NCBI GenBank assembly: GCA_015057315.1
Contig: SVER01000031.1
Span: 1-39,874, forward strand
Direction: 5' to 3'
Source: Pseudobutyrivibrio ruminis
Lineage (GTDB): Bacteria; Bacillota; Clostridia; Lachnospirales; Lachnospiraceae
Length of the DNA stretch: 39,874 nt
Translations under genes and position numbers: made by a program
Notes under the pieces: generated by a model
Told to the model about the DNA's origin: nothing
The model's input: only the letters and a program-made list of their open reading frames with translations
Databases searched by the model: none
In this document: positions 1 to 8,318 of the stretch, one piece after another
Numbering within the stretch: the first letter of the stretch is position 1
Layout of the letters: each line of letters begins with the position of its first letter

Positions 1-74
1 CCATTCTCCTCCCACTTTTTATAGAGTCTGTCTTCAAGACCCTTTGGATCATAAGTCTTTGCTAATTCTTTCAT
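1..74 (-). CDS. valS: Valyl-tRNA synthetase, N-terminal fragment
   Basis: Only the first 24 codons lie in the window; the gene runs off the left edge. The translation begins MKELAKTYDPKGLEDRLY, followed by KKWEE, which is the standard N-terminus of bacterial valyl-tRNA synthetase, the cytoplasmic enzyme that charges tRNA-Val. An in-frame ATG also lies at 78-80, but it abuts the AAAGGAA ribosome site. The ATG at 72-74 has an AGGA about seven bases upstream and is preferred. The T-box leader upstream on the same strand (292-558) independently supports an aminoacyl-tRNA synthetase. The rest of the gene cannot be assessed. Confidence 0.85.
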   Translation of the reverse strand, partial: MKELAKTYDPKGLEDRLYKKWEEN

Positions 75-127
75 CCTCATTTCCTTTCTAAAATCACGCG
101 GCCTCCAAATTACACATGCTCCCGCAG

Positions 128-194
128 GGCACCCTCCGTACTTTCGCGAGGGTCCTCCCGCCGGCGTAGGTCCTCCCTCGCTCGGTACGGTGCC
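128..194. repeat. GC-rich REP-like nested palindrome in the valS leader
   Basis: A strikingly GC-rich block (about 118-214) sits in AT-rich surroundings between the T-box terminator and valS. It folds as two nested inverted repeats. The outer arms are GGCACCCTCCGTAC (128-141) and GTACGGTGCC (185-194), the left arm carrying a CTCC bulge. The inner arms are GCGAGGG (146-152) and CCCTCGC (175-181). Short GGGAGG-type words recur on the minus strand. The form resembles a dispersed REP/MITE element inserted in the 5' untranslated region. Whether it has other genomic copies cannot be seen here. Confidence 0.55.
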
Positions 195-291
195 TCCCTG
201 CTCGCGCTTGCCAAAACTATGTTGCCGCTTAACTATTACTAAATCTCTGAATTAGCCTTAAACAGGTTTGCAATTCAACTTTATACGAATT

Positions 292-330
292 AAAAAAGCC
301 CTGTGTACGGCAAATTGCTGTACACAGGGC
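292..330 (-). terminator. Intrinsic terminator of the valS T-box leader
   Basis: On the minus strand an 11-bp perfect stem (GCCCTGTGTAC with GTACACAGGGC, arms at 320-330 and 298-308) is followed by six T residues (292-297). Its 5' arm begins just after the T-box sequence, as expected for the competing terminator/antiterminator of T-box riboswitches. Confidence 0.85.
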
Positions 331-558
331 GCCATATTCGATACGGTCACGTTACCACCTGCATTTATATCTCATCTTATTCCTTACGGGAACGACTCGG
401 ATGGTTTATACATCTGTCTGGCTATCACCAGGATGCTTTGTTCACCACCTGCTCCGAAGCTACCTTCGTCAGCTCAGCTCCTAGGTCACCTTTCAGCCGG
501 TGAGCGACCCTCTCTACAGGACGACACTGATTACTCCTCTTCATCATCGCATTTAACT
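331..558 (-). promoter_or_regulatory. T-box riboswitch leader (tRNA-Val responsive, for valS)
   Basis: The minus-strand transcript from about 558 has the hallmarks of a T-box leader: a long structured stem I region, an AGAGAG-like segment followed by GGTCGC, the conserved-type GCTGAAAGG segment, and a T-box core AGGTGGTAACGTGACCG (343-360) immediately before an intrinsic terminator. In this family, uncharged cognate tRNA pairs through its 3' NCCA end with the T-box bulge and stabilises an antiterminator, so the downstream synthetase gene is transcribed when the amino acid is scarce. The downstream gene is valS, so the specifier should be a GUN codon. I could not place the specifier loop confidently by eye. 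Confidence 0.8.
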
Positions 559-564
559 TACCTT

Positions 565-593
565 ATAATAGAAAAAATCACAGGGCTTGTCAA
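565..593 (-). promoter_or_regulatory. Promoter of the valS T-box transcript
   Basis: The minus strand reads TTGACA (588-593), a 17-base spacer, then TATTAT (565-570). This near-consensus sigma-A promoter lies a few bases upstream of the inferred T-box leader start. Confidence 0.8.
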
Positions 594-1108
594 GGGCAAT
601 AGCCTCTATGTACCTACTATAGCTCCCTACTTACAAACAATGAATTTTTATTGGACATAGGCTTCTTTCCGCATATCACCTACTATATATCCAAGCAATA
701 TTTTCATGCAAGAAATGTTATCCCAACTCATGTTTTTGATTTTAGTTCAGTATATGTGAATTCTTACAAAAATATACTTGTTTCAATTGGATATGAACCT
801 AATATCAGCAAAATTAGTATATCACATATGCAAAAATCGAATTCCCAAACCTTTTTCCAGCAGAATCCACTTGCTCGATTTCAAAATTAGTATATTTTCA
901 TAAATCTTCACATCCTATATACCATTTTTCATTTCTTCCTCTGTTTTTTCTTCAAAACAAGTATATATATATTAAATTTCACACTTGATATACTAATTTC
1001 ATCAAAGGCCCCGATTAAGCCCAGGCTGAATGCCGTTTCAAATAGCAAAAGAACAAGCCAGACAGCATATCGTTACAAATAAATGCTATTCATCACAAAA
1101 ATTTATAC
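594..1108. other. AT-rich intergenic region with short repeated motif, no convincing gene
   Basis: This 500-base stretch holds no ORF with a credible start or composition. The word TTAGTATAT occurs at 814-822 and 887-895, and its reverse complement ATATACTAA at 988-996. Related ACTTG/TATA words lie near 770 and 960. These could be binding sites or simply AT-rich sequence. Confidence 0.4.
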
Positions 1109-1137
1109 TTGTAATGTTATTTCTTTTGTGCTATATT
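1109..1137 (+). promoter_or_regulatory. Promoter of the four-gene surface operon
   Basis: TTGTAA (1109-1114), a 17-base spacer and TATATT (1132-1137) form a plausible sigma-A promoter. The inferred 5' leader of about 110 bases contains an imperfect hairpin (CATTTTTGG near 1187 and CCAAAAAAATG near 1212) before the ribosome site of the first gene. Confidence 0.55.
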
Positions 1138-1255
1138 ATCACACGAATCGTTTTTATCTATATTTGACATTTCGTCAAGGTTTTCCATTTTTGGTAAGTG
1201 CAAGTGATTCCAAAAAAATGTGAATCGATCATTTGGAAAGAAAGGAGTGTTGTAA

Positions 1256-2023
1256 ATAGAGCAAAAAGAAAAAATACAACAATTATTAAACACATTAAAA
1301 AAACTGAATAGAGCTTATAACTCATTACCCGAAGGACATATTTCAATTAGTCATTCAGGAAACAATTACAAATGGTTTTACTCAACAGATAACTGCACTC
1401 GCTATTTAAAAAAATGCGAGCTTAAGTTAGCTAAAAAGCTGGCTATAAAGAAATACATAAAACTAAAATCTGCTGTTATAAAATCTCAGATTAAAGTTTT
1501 ATCTAAATCTAATGAGATATTAGACAAGCCAAAGGAGCGCCTAGCCAAGCTTCTCTCAGACCCGGCCTACATAGAACTGCTTTCAGATTACTTAAAGCAG
1601 AATACATTGGAGGCGGCATATTGGATGGAGGCAGATTATCCTAAAAGCAAAAGTTATCCAGAGGCGCTAACCCATCCTACTGTTGGTGGAATTATGGTTA
1701 GGTCTAAGTCAGAGTCAATGATTGCTATTGCTTTAGCAGAAAACAATATTCCATTCAGATATGAAAATCTTTTATCAATAGACAATATTACCATTGCGGC
1801 TGACTTTACCATATTGCATCCAATTACAAATAAGATTTATTACTGGGAGCATTTTGGGCTGCTTGATAACGAGACATATCTAGAAAACTTTGCGGCAAAA
1901 ATCAAAGCCTACGCAAAGTCTAATATTATTCTTGGAGACAATCTTATAGCCACATTTGAAACTTCGGAAAATCCCCTTAGCTATAACACCATTAGTAACA
2001 TTATAGAACAGTATTTGATTTAA
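1256..2023 (+). CDS. PD-(D/E)XK-like hypothetical protein, apparent AUA start
   Basis: The 255-codon frame is open from 1256, directly after an in-frame TAA at 1253-1255. No ATG, GTG or TTG is available near a ribosome site, but AAAGGAG (1241-1247) lies eight bases before ATA at 1256. Downstream TTG at 1607 would discard a clearly coding N-terminal half (LPEGHISISHSGNNYKWFY, then a Lys-rich helix). That half resembles the N-terminal region of a family of Lachnospiraceae proteins I know from memory. The C-terminal half carries a restriction-endonuclease-like pattern: RSKSE (Glu), an IPFRYE segment, ADFTI (Asp), then YYWEHFG. This suggests a nuclease-fold protein, but no function is established. 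It is the first gene of an operon: 14 bases separate it from the next gene. Confidence 0.65.
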   Translation: MEQKEKIQQLLNTLKKLNRAYNSLPEGHISISHSGNNYKWFYSTDNCTRYLKKCELKLAKKLAIKKYIKLKSAVIKSQIKVLSKSNEILDKPKERLAKLLSDPAYIELLSDYLKQNTLEAAYWMEADYPKSKSYPEALTHPTVGGIMVRSKSESMIAIALAENNIPFRYENLLSIDNITIAADFTILHPITNKIYYWEHFGLLDNETYLENFAAKIKAYAKSNIILGDNLIATFETSENPLSYNTISNIIEQYLI

Positions 2024-2037
2024 AGGAGAAAAGTTAA

Positions 2038-3303
2038 ATGAAAAAGAAACATAAATATACAAGGGAGGAGTCTACCCTTTTACAGGAAATTATTAGAACC
2101 TACAGATATCCAGATGGCACGCTAAACGGCATTGCTGTGTTCATATCAACTTTGGCATTGGTGCTGCTTTTGATATTTGGTCATTTTACAATAAATGGAA
2201 TTAAGCAGCTTGCTGGATTAAACAAGGTGTCTGCTTCTGAACTGACTCTATCTGAAATCGAGGATTATATTACAGAATCATATTTAGACTCTATTTCAGA
2301 TTACACAAATGGACGAATCAGCAAGGAAGCTGCGAAGCAAAGAATCCTTAAGCATATTTCAGAAACGATTAATTCTTCCGATGCTTTTACTATTGAACAA
2401 AAGCAGCTATTGCAGGAAGAGATAACAAAATATCTGGATACTATAGATATAGATCAATACCTGCAGGATTCTGAGATAATCAATAACATCAACAAAAAAT
2501 TTGAAAAGTATGAAGCTGATAATTCTGCCACATTGGAATTGCTAAAGAAAAGCTTGTTGCTTGAAATCAACAGCAATAAAACTTACACAGACAAAGAATT
2601 AGCTGTTCTTAAGGATTTGTTAGATAAGCTTTCTAAACTGGAGCTTTCACATTTTAATACCCTTAACCAATATATCGAAGAAGCCAACAAAAAGATTGAT
2701 AACAACTATGATTCTTTTATTACAAAAATATATAAAGGAATTCCTATTTGGTCTTCCAAGGATACATATAAGAAAAATGATTATGTATTCTATAACGATA
2801 CTTTGTACAAGAATATTTCAGGAGCCTTTACAAATAAAACACCTGCCAAGGATAAGGATAATTGGGCAGAGGCTTCTATAACATCAGTCATTAGCAATAA
2901 CTACAAGGAGCTTTCAGATAAGATAGATGAGCTGGACAAAAAGAGCTCCTCTAAAATTGATGATTTAGATAACAAGACTAACACTAAAATTGATGATTTA
3001 GATAACAAGACTAACACTAACCTTGTAGATTTACACGCTAAGCTAATCAACATCATTAATAACAACAAAGCTCTTATTGATGAAGAATGTAAGCTTTTGT
3101 TGCAGCTAATCAATGAAAATGCCACTACCTCTGGGGAAGAAATAGAAAAGCTTAAGGAGCGTATCAATGCTTTAGAAGATAAATCTCAAGCTACTGAAAA
3201 GCCATCCTATACCCCAGGTCTTAACAAGAATGCTGAATTTGATTTTGCATATAAAAATGGTGTGTATGGATATTGGATAAACGAAGTGTTCTATCCATTC
3301 TAA
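2038..3303 (+). CDS. Membrane-anchored coiled-coil protein with CBM5/12-like module
   Basis: This 421-residue protein has a charged N-terminal tail and one membrane segment (about residues 31-48), so the bulk probably faces outside. Residues 65-230 are helical and charged. Residues about 233-278 (PIWSSKDTYKKNDYVFYN, then LYKN and a closing W) match the chitin-binding-like CBM5/12 pattern, with spaced aromatics and a DYV core. A long coiled coil follows (about 285-375) and includes a perfect duplicated 11-residue unit. The C-terminus is short and aromatic (GYWINEVFYPF). AAAGGAG sits nine bases before the ATG. Inference: a cell-surface stalk displaying a wall- or glycan-binding module. No named family recognised. 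Confidence 0.75.
   Translation: MKKKHKYTREESTLLQEIIRTYRYPDGTLNGIAVFISTLALVLLLIFGHFTINGIKQLAGLNKVSASELTLSEIEDYITESYLDSISDYTNGRISKEAAKQRILKHISETINSSDAFTIEQKQLLQEEITKYLDTIDIDQYLQDSEIINNINKKFEKYEADNSATLELLKKSLLLEINSNKTYTDKELAVLKDLLDKLSKLELSHFNTLNQYIEEANKKIDNNYDSFITKIYKGIPIWSSKDTYKKNDYVFYNDTLYKNISGAFTNKTPAKDKDNWAEASITSVISNNYKELSDKIDELDKKSSSKIDDLDNKTNTKIDDLDNKTNTNLVDLHAKLINIINNNKALIDEECKLLLQLINENATTSGEEIEKLKERINALEDKSQATEKPSYTPGLNKNAEFDFAYKNGVYGYWINEVFYPF
2953..3018 (+). repeat. Perfect 33-bp tandem duplication in coiled coil
   Basis: Two identical 33-bp units (2953-2985 and 2986-3018) each encode KIDDLDNKTNT. An 11-residue period is the hendecad of certain coiled coils, so the duplication lengthens the stalk without breaking its register. 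Confidence 0.85.
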
Positions 3304-3331
3304 GCACCAGTAAATAGAAAGGATTACTGTT

Positions 3332-3994
3332 ATGAATTTAAAAAAATTAATTACAATAATAGCCACTCTTTCGTTGCTGATTGGAACTGGCGACATGCCA
3401 ATTGTTCACGCCGAAGAAGCGGCGTCTATGGAGGATAAGATTTCTTTAGAAAATACAACTCAAGTTGAAGAGTTCAATAATGATTCCAGCAATGAAAACA
3501 ATAACGCTTCAGAATCTACTGATACCACCAAAAAGGCCGAGGGTAAGGCCGAGGATGAACCCAAGGAAGAAGACCAGTCAGATGAAGATATTGAAGAAGG
3601 GTCTGCTGAAAAAACTTATGAAGATATTGAAGAAGAATCTGATGCAGAAATTGATAACGAAACCAATGATTCCAAAGATAAAGAAGATGTTAAGGAAGAT
3701 GTGACATTTTCTTTTCTAAACCTTACCACCTATCAGGTAATTGGATTATTTGACCAAGATGGAAATTATTATGAGGAATCCACCTATATGGGGGAAAGCA
3801 ATGTATGTGACAAGGAATGCACCACCAAAGCGCTAATAGCTACAGCTCTTGAATATAGCAACAACAAAAATCAGATAGAAGCTTATCTAGACAATCATAT
3901 TACTCTACCTGAGATTTGTCCTGAGGATTACAAAATAGTTATCTATCTGGACATAGACGGAAATATTACAAATGCACGTGCTTTTAGTTCTTAA
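3332..3994 (+). CDS. Secreted acidic hypothetical protein
   Basis: This 220-residue protein begins with a signal peptide (MNLKKLITIIATLSLLIGTG, cleavage probably after VHA near residue 27). A very acidic, Glu/Asp/Ser/Thr-rich linker follows (about residues 30-125), then a compact C-terminal domain of about 95 residues (TFSFLNLTTYQVIGLFDQDG to ARAFSS). That domain has two cysteines (NVCDKEC) that could form a disulfide. An AAAGGA site precedes the ATG by eight bases. It is the third gene of the operon. The low-complexity linker suggests that it spans the cell wall or binds cations. No family recognised. Confidence 0.7.
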   Translation: MNLKKLITIIATLSLLIGTGDMPIVHAEEAASMEDKISLENTTQVEEFNNDSSNENNNASESTDTTKKAEGKAEDEPKEEDQSDEDIEEGSAEKTYEDIEEESDAEIDNETNDSKDKEDVKEDVTFSFLNLTTYQVIGLFDQDGNYYEESTYMGESNVCDKECTTKALIATALEYSNNKNQIEAYLDNHITLPEICPEDYKIVIYLDIDGNITNARAFSS

Positions 3995-4042
3995 TTTGCT
4001 TATGAGAACAAGAAGTCAAATAAAACTAAGTAAGGAAATATA

Positions 4043-6628
4043 ATGAAATACAATAGACATTCAATAAAAAATAGATTTTTAGCGTTTCTTTTCATAATGA
4101 CAATTGTCCTTTCACCATTTGAATCTATAAAAGTCTTGGCATCAGAAGAGAAACAAAATCCGCAGATAGCAGCTTCTTCCTTTAGTGAAAACTTTATTCC
4201 CACTAAAAGCTTTTATCCCAGCTATCTTTCAAAGTATTCGGATCAAAAAAGTAATACAATTAAAGCCATTTGGGAGAGGCTTTTTTATGAGCAGTACAAA
4301 AATCCAAAGTGGAGTAACACTGTGGATAAAGGAGGTTTTTACGTAGATTCCACTACGGACTACCAATCATTAGGTGATGGTCCTAAAAGCTTTGTTGGAA
4401 TAGATTTCGGAAAGGATGACAAGGATTTTGATGCTTACTTCGGAAATACGATAACAGAGAATCCAGAGTTTTTAGGAGAGCTTTTAGGGCTTCCCGGTTA
4501 TAAGGCAATAGAAGCCAGGGTTAATCCCCAGGAAACAGCCGACATACAAAACCTAATGAAAAATATCGTATATACGAAGATGACCCAATCCTTCAAGTAT
4601 CAGTATTTTGCCAAAGCTATGGCGAAACTTACTAAATATGGATTGTATATCGGTACTAATACTCTTAATCAATCTAATGAATTAATCAAAGGGCAAGATA
4701 ATCTTTTAAAAGATGTTTCATATAATGGGCAAACCTTTGATATATGGATGCTTTGCAGCCTGGCCTCTTTGTATGAAGGTGATGGAAATGAAACCTGGCT
4801 TTCTGAAAAGCAAGTGGAATGGTTAAAAACCTATCAGCTTATTCTTTATAATGATTATGCTGATAATGGTGCTGGCTCAATCGCCGGTAGATATCCAGCA
4901 ATCTATGATTTGGTTGCCCGCAGTAGTTATGCTGCAAACAATTATAGAAGCTTAGGTCAGGAATTTTTTGACTATGTGGTAAAAAGTGGAACTGGAGCAG
5001 GTGCATGGCTTAACTTAAATGATTCAATAAATATTCCTGAGCTGAATAGTTATAACAATCTGGTAGAAATATTTAAAGCTTCACAGGGATTCTGCTGTGG
5101 GCTGGAGCCTGCTGATACCTGCGCTAGTGCGGATAACTGTATAAGTCATGGCACCACTATTGATAGGCTTGCACTGGAATTATTCAAAAACTCCATTGCA
5201 AATAACTACATAAAAAACAATCCCAACACTGCAAAAGCCATGGGAATTTCTTCATACGATAATAATGGCTGGTGGTATAGATACAATCTGAAGCACACAA
5301 AGAATTCCAGCTTGGATGGTAACAATATTAATATCCCTATGAATGATATTCTTACAAATAAATCTCAGGGAAATGTTGTGGCCAAATCATGGAACAGTGG
5401 ATACCATGGCCAGGGAACTGGTCTTGTAGTAGCTAACTCCACTACAAATATCACCCTTTATCTTAAGGATATCTTTCCATCAGATGAAAATCCTTCAGGC
5501 ACAACACGCCCTTCCAAGATTCTTATAGGCCTTTATGTAAAAGGAGAATTTGGTGTAACCCTAACAAAAGACCCTGCTAACGGCGGAAATATTAACTCCC
5601 ATTCAGCTACCAGAAAGAAAGCTTTATCTATAAACTGTAGTCCAGGAATAACTTACGAGCCTAAACCAATAAAATATAAAAACTATTATAAAGACGGAGG
5701 GGTAAAGCCTAAGGCTACTCACGATAAAACAGTTTTCTTTGAGTTTGATGTATCAAGTCTGCAAGAATTGGAGCAGCTAATGGATGCACATATTCAAATA
5801 AAGGCAAGCGCAGCCGCTTCTGCTGATTCTACCAATGGTGAAGGATTTAATACCCCTGATGGTGCCACTTCATACGCCACCGCAAACATCGGGCCACTTC
5901 CAACTATAATGGTATATAGCCCTGTGGACGATTGTGATATTAATCAGCATGATTACAGTGGCAAAATCAAATGGGATGATAATCATTCCTCCGCAATTAT
6001 TACATATTCCTGCAGTAAGGATTCAACCAAAGATAGATCACATTCTTTTACTTTTACGCCTAATGAAGTATTCCACACCACTACTGATGGGGTGACTAAG
6101 TATTACACTTATGGGTGTTATGGAGAACCTTATAGCGAAACTGTAAATAAAAAAAAGAAATTAGAGCCAACACCTATAATTTTGGATGACACTAATTCTC
6201 ATAAGCATTATGTTGCAGATAAAAGCAGCAATGTAATTTATCCAAGTGGTTCAGGCACCACTGATATCCGCTATGGTTACACAAACTGTAATGCAATAAT
6301 TCATAATGGCGGTTTAAACAAAGGGTATATACCACTTGGGGTAAAGAAAATAGAGGTCTTCTATACTGCTACCGAAACACTAGAGGAACTAAACATTCTT
6401 GTAAAATCTGGAACAGGAAAAACCATTGGACAGGCATACGTTACTAACAATACGGGACATGTTATGATTGAACTTTTTGACACTACTGATGAGGCATTGG
6501 CTAACAGCTATATCAGCTTTGATGGTGCTGCCTATACCACCCATGAAAAGAATGATTTCTGGTGGAACGGGCCACCAGAAACCGCCTATGTAAGACTTTC
6601 TATTGATAAAATACTGCTATATTATTAA
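4043..6628 (+). CDS. Large secreted hypothetical protein
   Basis: The 861-residue product starts with a signal peptide (hydrophobic FLAFLFIMTIVLSPF, cleavage after VLA near residue 33). There is no LPXTG motif, C-terminal membrane helix or S-layer domain, so it is probably released or held by partners. The N-terminal ~400 residues look globular and aromatic-rich. A cysteine cluster (FCCGLEPADTCASADNC) lies near residue 350 and could be disulfide-bonded or bind metal. Later parts look like beta-rich domains (for example DKTVFFEFDVSSL). It ends three bases before the stop codon of the convergent HAD gene, with no terminator between them. It is the largest and last gene of the operon. Function unknown. 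Confidence 0.75.
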   Translation: MKYNRHSIKNRFLAFLFIMTIVLSPFESIKVLASEEKQNPQIAASSFSENFIPTKSFYPSYLSKYSDQKSNTIKAIWERLFYEQYKNPKWSNTVDKGGFYVDSTTDYQSLGDGPKSFVGIDFGKDDKDFDAYFGNTITENPEFLGELLGLPGYKAIEARVNPQETADIQNLMKNIVYTKMTQSFKYQYFAKAMAKLTKYGLYIGTNTLNQSNELIKGQDNLLKDVSYNGQTFDIWMLCSLASLYEGDGNETWLSEKQVEWLKTYQLILYNDYADNGAGSIAGRYPAIYDLVARSSYAANNYRSLGQEFFDYVVKSGTGAGAWLNLNDSINIPELNSYNNLVEIFKASQGFCCGLEPADTCASADNCISHGTTIDRLALELFKNSIANNYIKNNPNTAKAMGISSYDNNGWWYRYNLKHTKNSSLDGNNINIPMNDILTNKSQGNVVAKSWNSGYHGQGTGLVVANSTTNITLYLKDIFPSDENPSGTTRPSKILIGLYVKGEFGVTLTKDPANGGNINSHSATRKKALSINCSPGITYEPKPIKYKNYYKDGGVKPKATHDKTVFFEFDVSSLQELEQLMDAHIQIKASAAASADSTNGEGFNTPDGATSYATANIGPLPTIMVYSPVDDCDINQHDYSGKIKWDDNHSSAIITYSCSKDSTKDRSHSFTFTPNEVFHTTTDGVTKYYTYGCYGEPYSETVNKKKKLEPTPIILDDTNSHKHYVADKSSNVIYPSGSGTTDIRYGYTNCNAIIHNGGLNKGYIPLGVKKIEVFYTATETLEELNILVKSGTGKTIGQAYVTNNTGHVMIELFDTTDEALANSYISFDGAAYTTHEKNDFWWNGPPETAYVRLSIDKILLYY

Positions 6629-6631
6629 TGA

Positions 6632-7426
6632 CTAGATTAAGCCGAAATGCTTAAGACCATTATAAATACCATCTTCATCAAAGGCTGTAGTGACATAATC
6701 CGCTGCAGCCTTTGCTCTGTCGGTGCCATTTCCCATGGCGATTCCCACATGAGCAGCCTGAAGCATATCGATATCATTTTCGCTGTCACCGAAGGCATAG
6801 GTGTTAGCTGGGTCGATGCCCACAAGCTCACACACCTTCATCATGCCAGTAGCCTTGCTGTGGCCAGCAGGTACCAGCTCACATACATCATCATTATGGG
6901 CAATGATTGAATAATACTTAGAAAGACGATCAAAGCATTCTAATCTCTTATCCGCTGCAACATCTGTTGCACATGACATTTTGTTGATTACCCAATCGCC
7001 ATAATAATCGCCACCAACTGTAACTAAATCCGGACCAAGGTCTCTACGTAAAACATTTCCAAAGTAATCATTATGATCGAATTCGTCATCATCCATATAT
7101 ATCTTCTTAGGTCCTTCAAGAATTGGCCTAAATCCATAGCTTCTAATCATTTCTACAGTCTTTTTGGCAAAATCCTTAGCAATGACCTTTTCGTATAAAA
7201 CATCTCCGTTGATTTCCACATGGCAACCGCAGGAACAAACAATTCCATCAAACCCAAGGCTAAGTAAATTCTTATCCTGGATAAAAGCCCTGGCTCTACC
7301 ACTGCAAATAAATGCAAGATGTCCGTTTTCTCTAAGCTTCTTAATCCCCTCTCTAGCGCTGTCTGGAATATATTTTTCGTAATTCCAAAGAGTACCATCT
7401 ATATCAAAAAATACTGCTGCCTTCAT
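6632..7426 (-). CDS. HAD superfamily (Cof-type, class IIB) phosphatase
   Basis: This 264-residue protein carries the HAD motifs in order: FFDIDGTLW at the N-terminus (nucleophile and acid/base Asp), ICSGRAR (motif II), and FGDSENDIDML near the C-terminus (motif IV metal ligands), with a class IIB cap between. Length and motifs fit Cof-type sugar-phosphate or nucleotide phosphatases of the cytoplasm. The substrate cannot be read from sequence. It is the last gene of the minus-strand exopolysaccharide locus, nine bases after the upstream gene. Its ribosome site is weak, so it may be translationally coupled. Confidence 0.88.
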   Translation of the reverse strand: MKAAVFFDIDGTLWNYEKYIPDSAREGIKKLRENGHLAFICSGRARAFIQDKNLLSLGFDGIVCSCGCHVEINGDVLYEKVIAKDFAKKTVEMIRSYGFRPILEGPKKIYMDDDEFDHNDYFGNVLRRDLGPDLVTVGGDYYGDWVINKMSCATDVAADKRLECFDRLSKYYSIIAHNDDVCELVPAGHSKATGMMKVCELVGIDPANTYAFGDSENDIDMLQAAHVGIAMGNGTDRAKAAADYVTTAFDEDGIYNGLKHFGLI

Positions 7427-7435
7427 AAAACCTAA

Positions 7436-8299
7436 CTAATCCTTTTTTGTAATCTTTCTAAAGAGGGCTGTCTCCACTCTTTCTGCTCTAGTAACAAATG
7501 AAACCTGTGTATCACGTATGGTAATTACGGAGTGACCACTGATTTCATCAATCTCCTGCTCTACATAATTCATGGTGCTGTCCTGAAGACTGCGATGAAC
7601 TAAAATGTTGTGTTTGAGCAATGTGTTAATTGCTTCTGTTTCCACTGCTGCGTCTGATAACTCCAGATATGCCTCGTCCACCTTCTTATCCTTGATGAAC
7701 TCTTCTATTTTATCAAGCCCTACAACAGAATCGAAATGGTCGATATAATCGTTATCAGCCTCATCTGTCATGGCAACGCCAACTATTTCGTAGTCATTTT
7801 CAAATGAACCCTTAAGCACTCGCTTAATAGTCTTCTGGGTGCTATTGCCGTCGCATACAACAATAAGCTTAGGACAAAGCTGTGAATGAAAACGGCTAAA
7901 TCTAATGAAGCACTTCCATGCGCTACGCTCAAATACTATGAACAAATAACACAATGCAAAGGCTGCTGCATAAACGCTTCGCGAGAAGTTCTGAGCTGTC
8001 TTGATAGTATAAAGAACAACTGTAAAAAATGCCCATGTAACAAACACCTGCACTAGAATGCTTTGACATTCCTTGAAAAAGCTTCGCTTAATAACACCGG
8101 AAAGATTCTTGCTGATTAAAAGTATAATCAGGTATACCCCTACAAGAACCACACCATAATCGAAGAACAATTCTCCGTGATGAACAGTGCTGAAATTATA
8201 ACGAAATCTTGTAACTAACCAATATCCAAATATTAATGCAGCCAAATCAAGCAAAATAAAATCTGCATGCTTTTTAATATAGAGTAAAGTTTTTTTCAT
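7436..8299 (-). CDS. Half-length polyprenyl glycosylphosphotransferase-like membrane protein
   Basis: This 287-residue protein resembles only the N-terminal half of WbaP/WcaJ-type enzymes. It has about four membrane segments (residues 15-130) followed by a Rossmann-like nucleotide-binding-type domain (PKLIVVCDGNS, VVGLDKIEEFI). The C-terminal bacterial sugar transferase domain (KFRS, DELPQ, TRPP motifs) is absent, so it should not be catalytic. A TTG at 8315 would extend the frame, but it overlaps the AAGGAG site; ATG at 8297-8299 is correctly spaced. It may regulate or partner the complete enzyme encoded at 10214-11638, or be a degenerate paralogue. Confidence 0.8.
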   Translation of the reverse strand: MKKTLLYIKKHADFILLDLAALIFGYWLVTRFRYNFSTVHHGELFFDYGVVLVGVYLIILLISKNLSGVIKRSFFKECQSILVQVFVTWAFFTVVLYTIKTAQNFSRSVYAAAFALCYLFIVFERSAWKCFIRFSRFHSQLCPKLIVVCDGNSTQKTIKRVLKGSFENDYEIVGVAMTDEADNDYIDHFDSVVGLDKIEEFIKDKKVDEAYLELSDAAVETEAINTLLKHNILVHRSLQDSTMNYVEQEIDEISGHSVITIRDTQVSFVTRAERVETALFRKITKKD

Positions 8300-8318
8300 T
8301 AACTTAATCTCCTTCAAA

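Noticed and set aside
268..660. Plus-strand ORF of 130 codons
   Set aside because: It is antisense to the valS T-box leader, terminator and promoter, and has no ribosome site or family likeness.
651..890. Plus-strand ORF of 79 codons
   Set aside because: AT-rich chance frame without ribosome site; composition is not coding-like and it lies among the repeated TTAGTATAT words.
1158..1346. Minus-strand ORF of 62 codons
   Set aside because: It overlaps the start of the plus-strand nuclease-like gene, whose frame is better supported.
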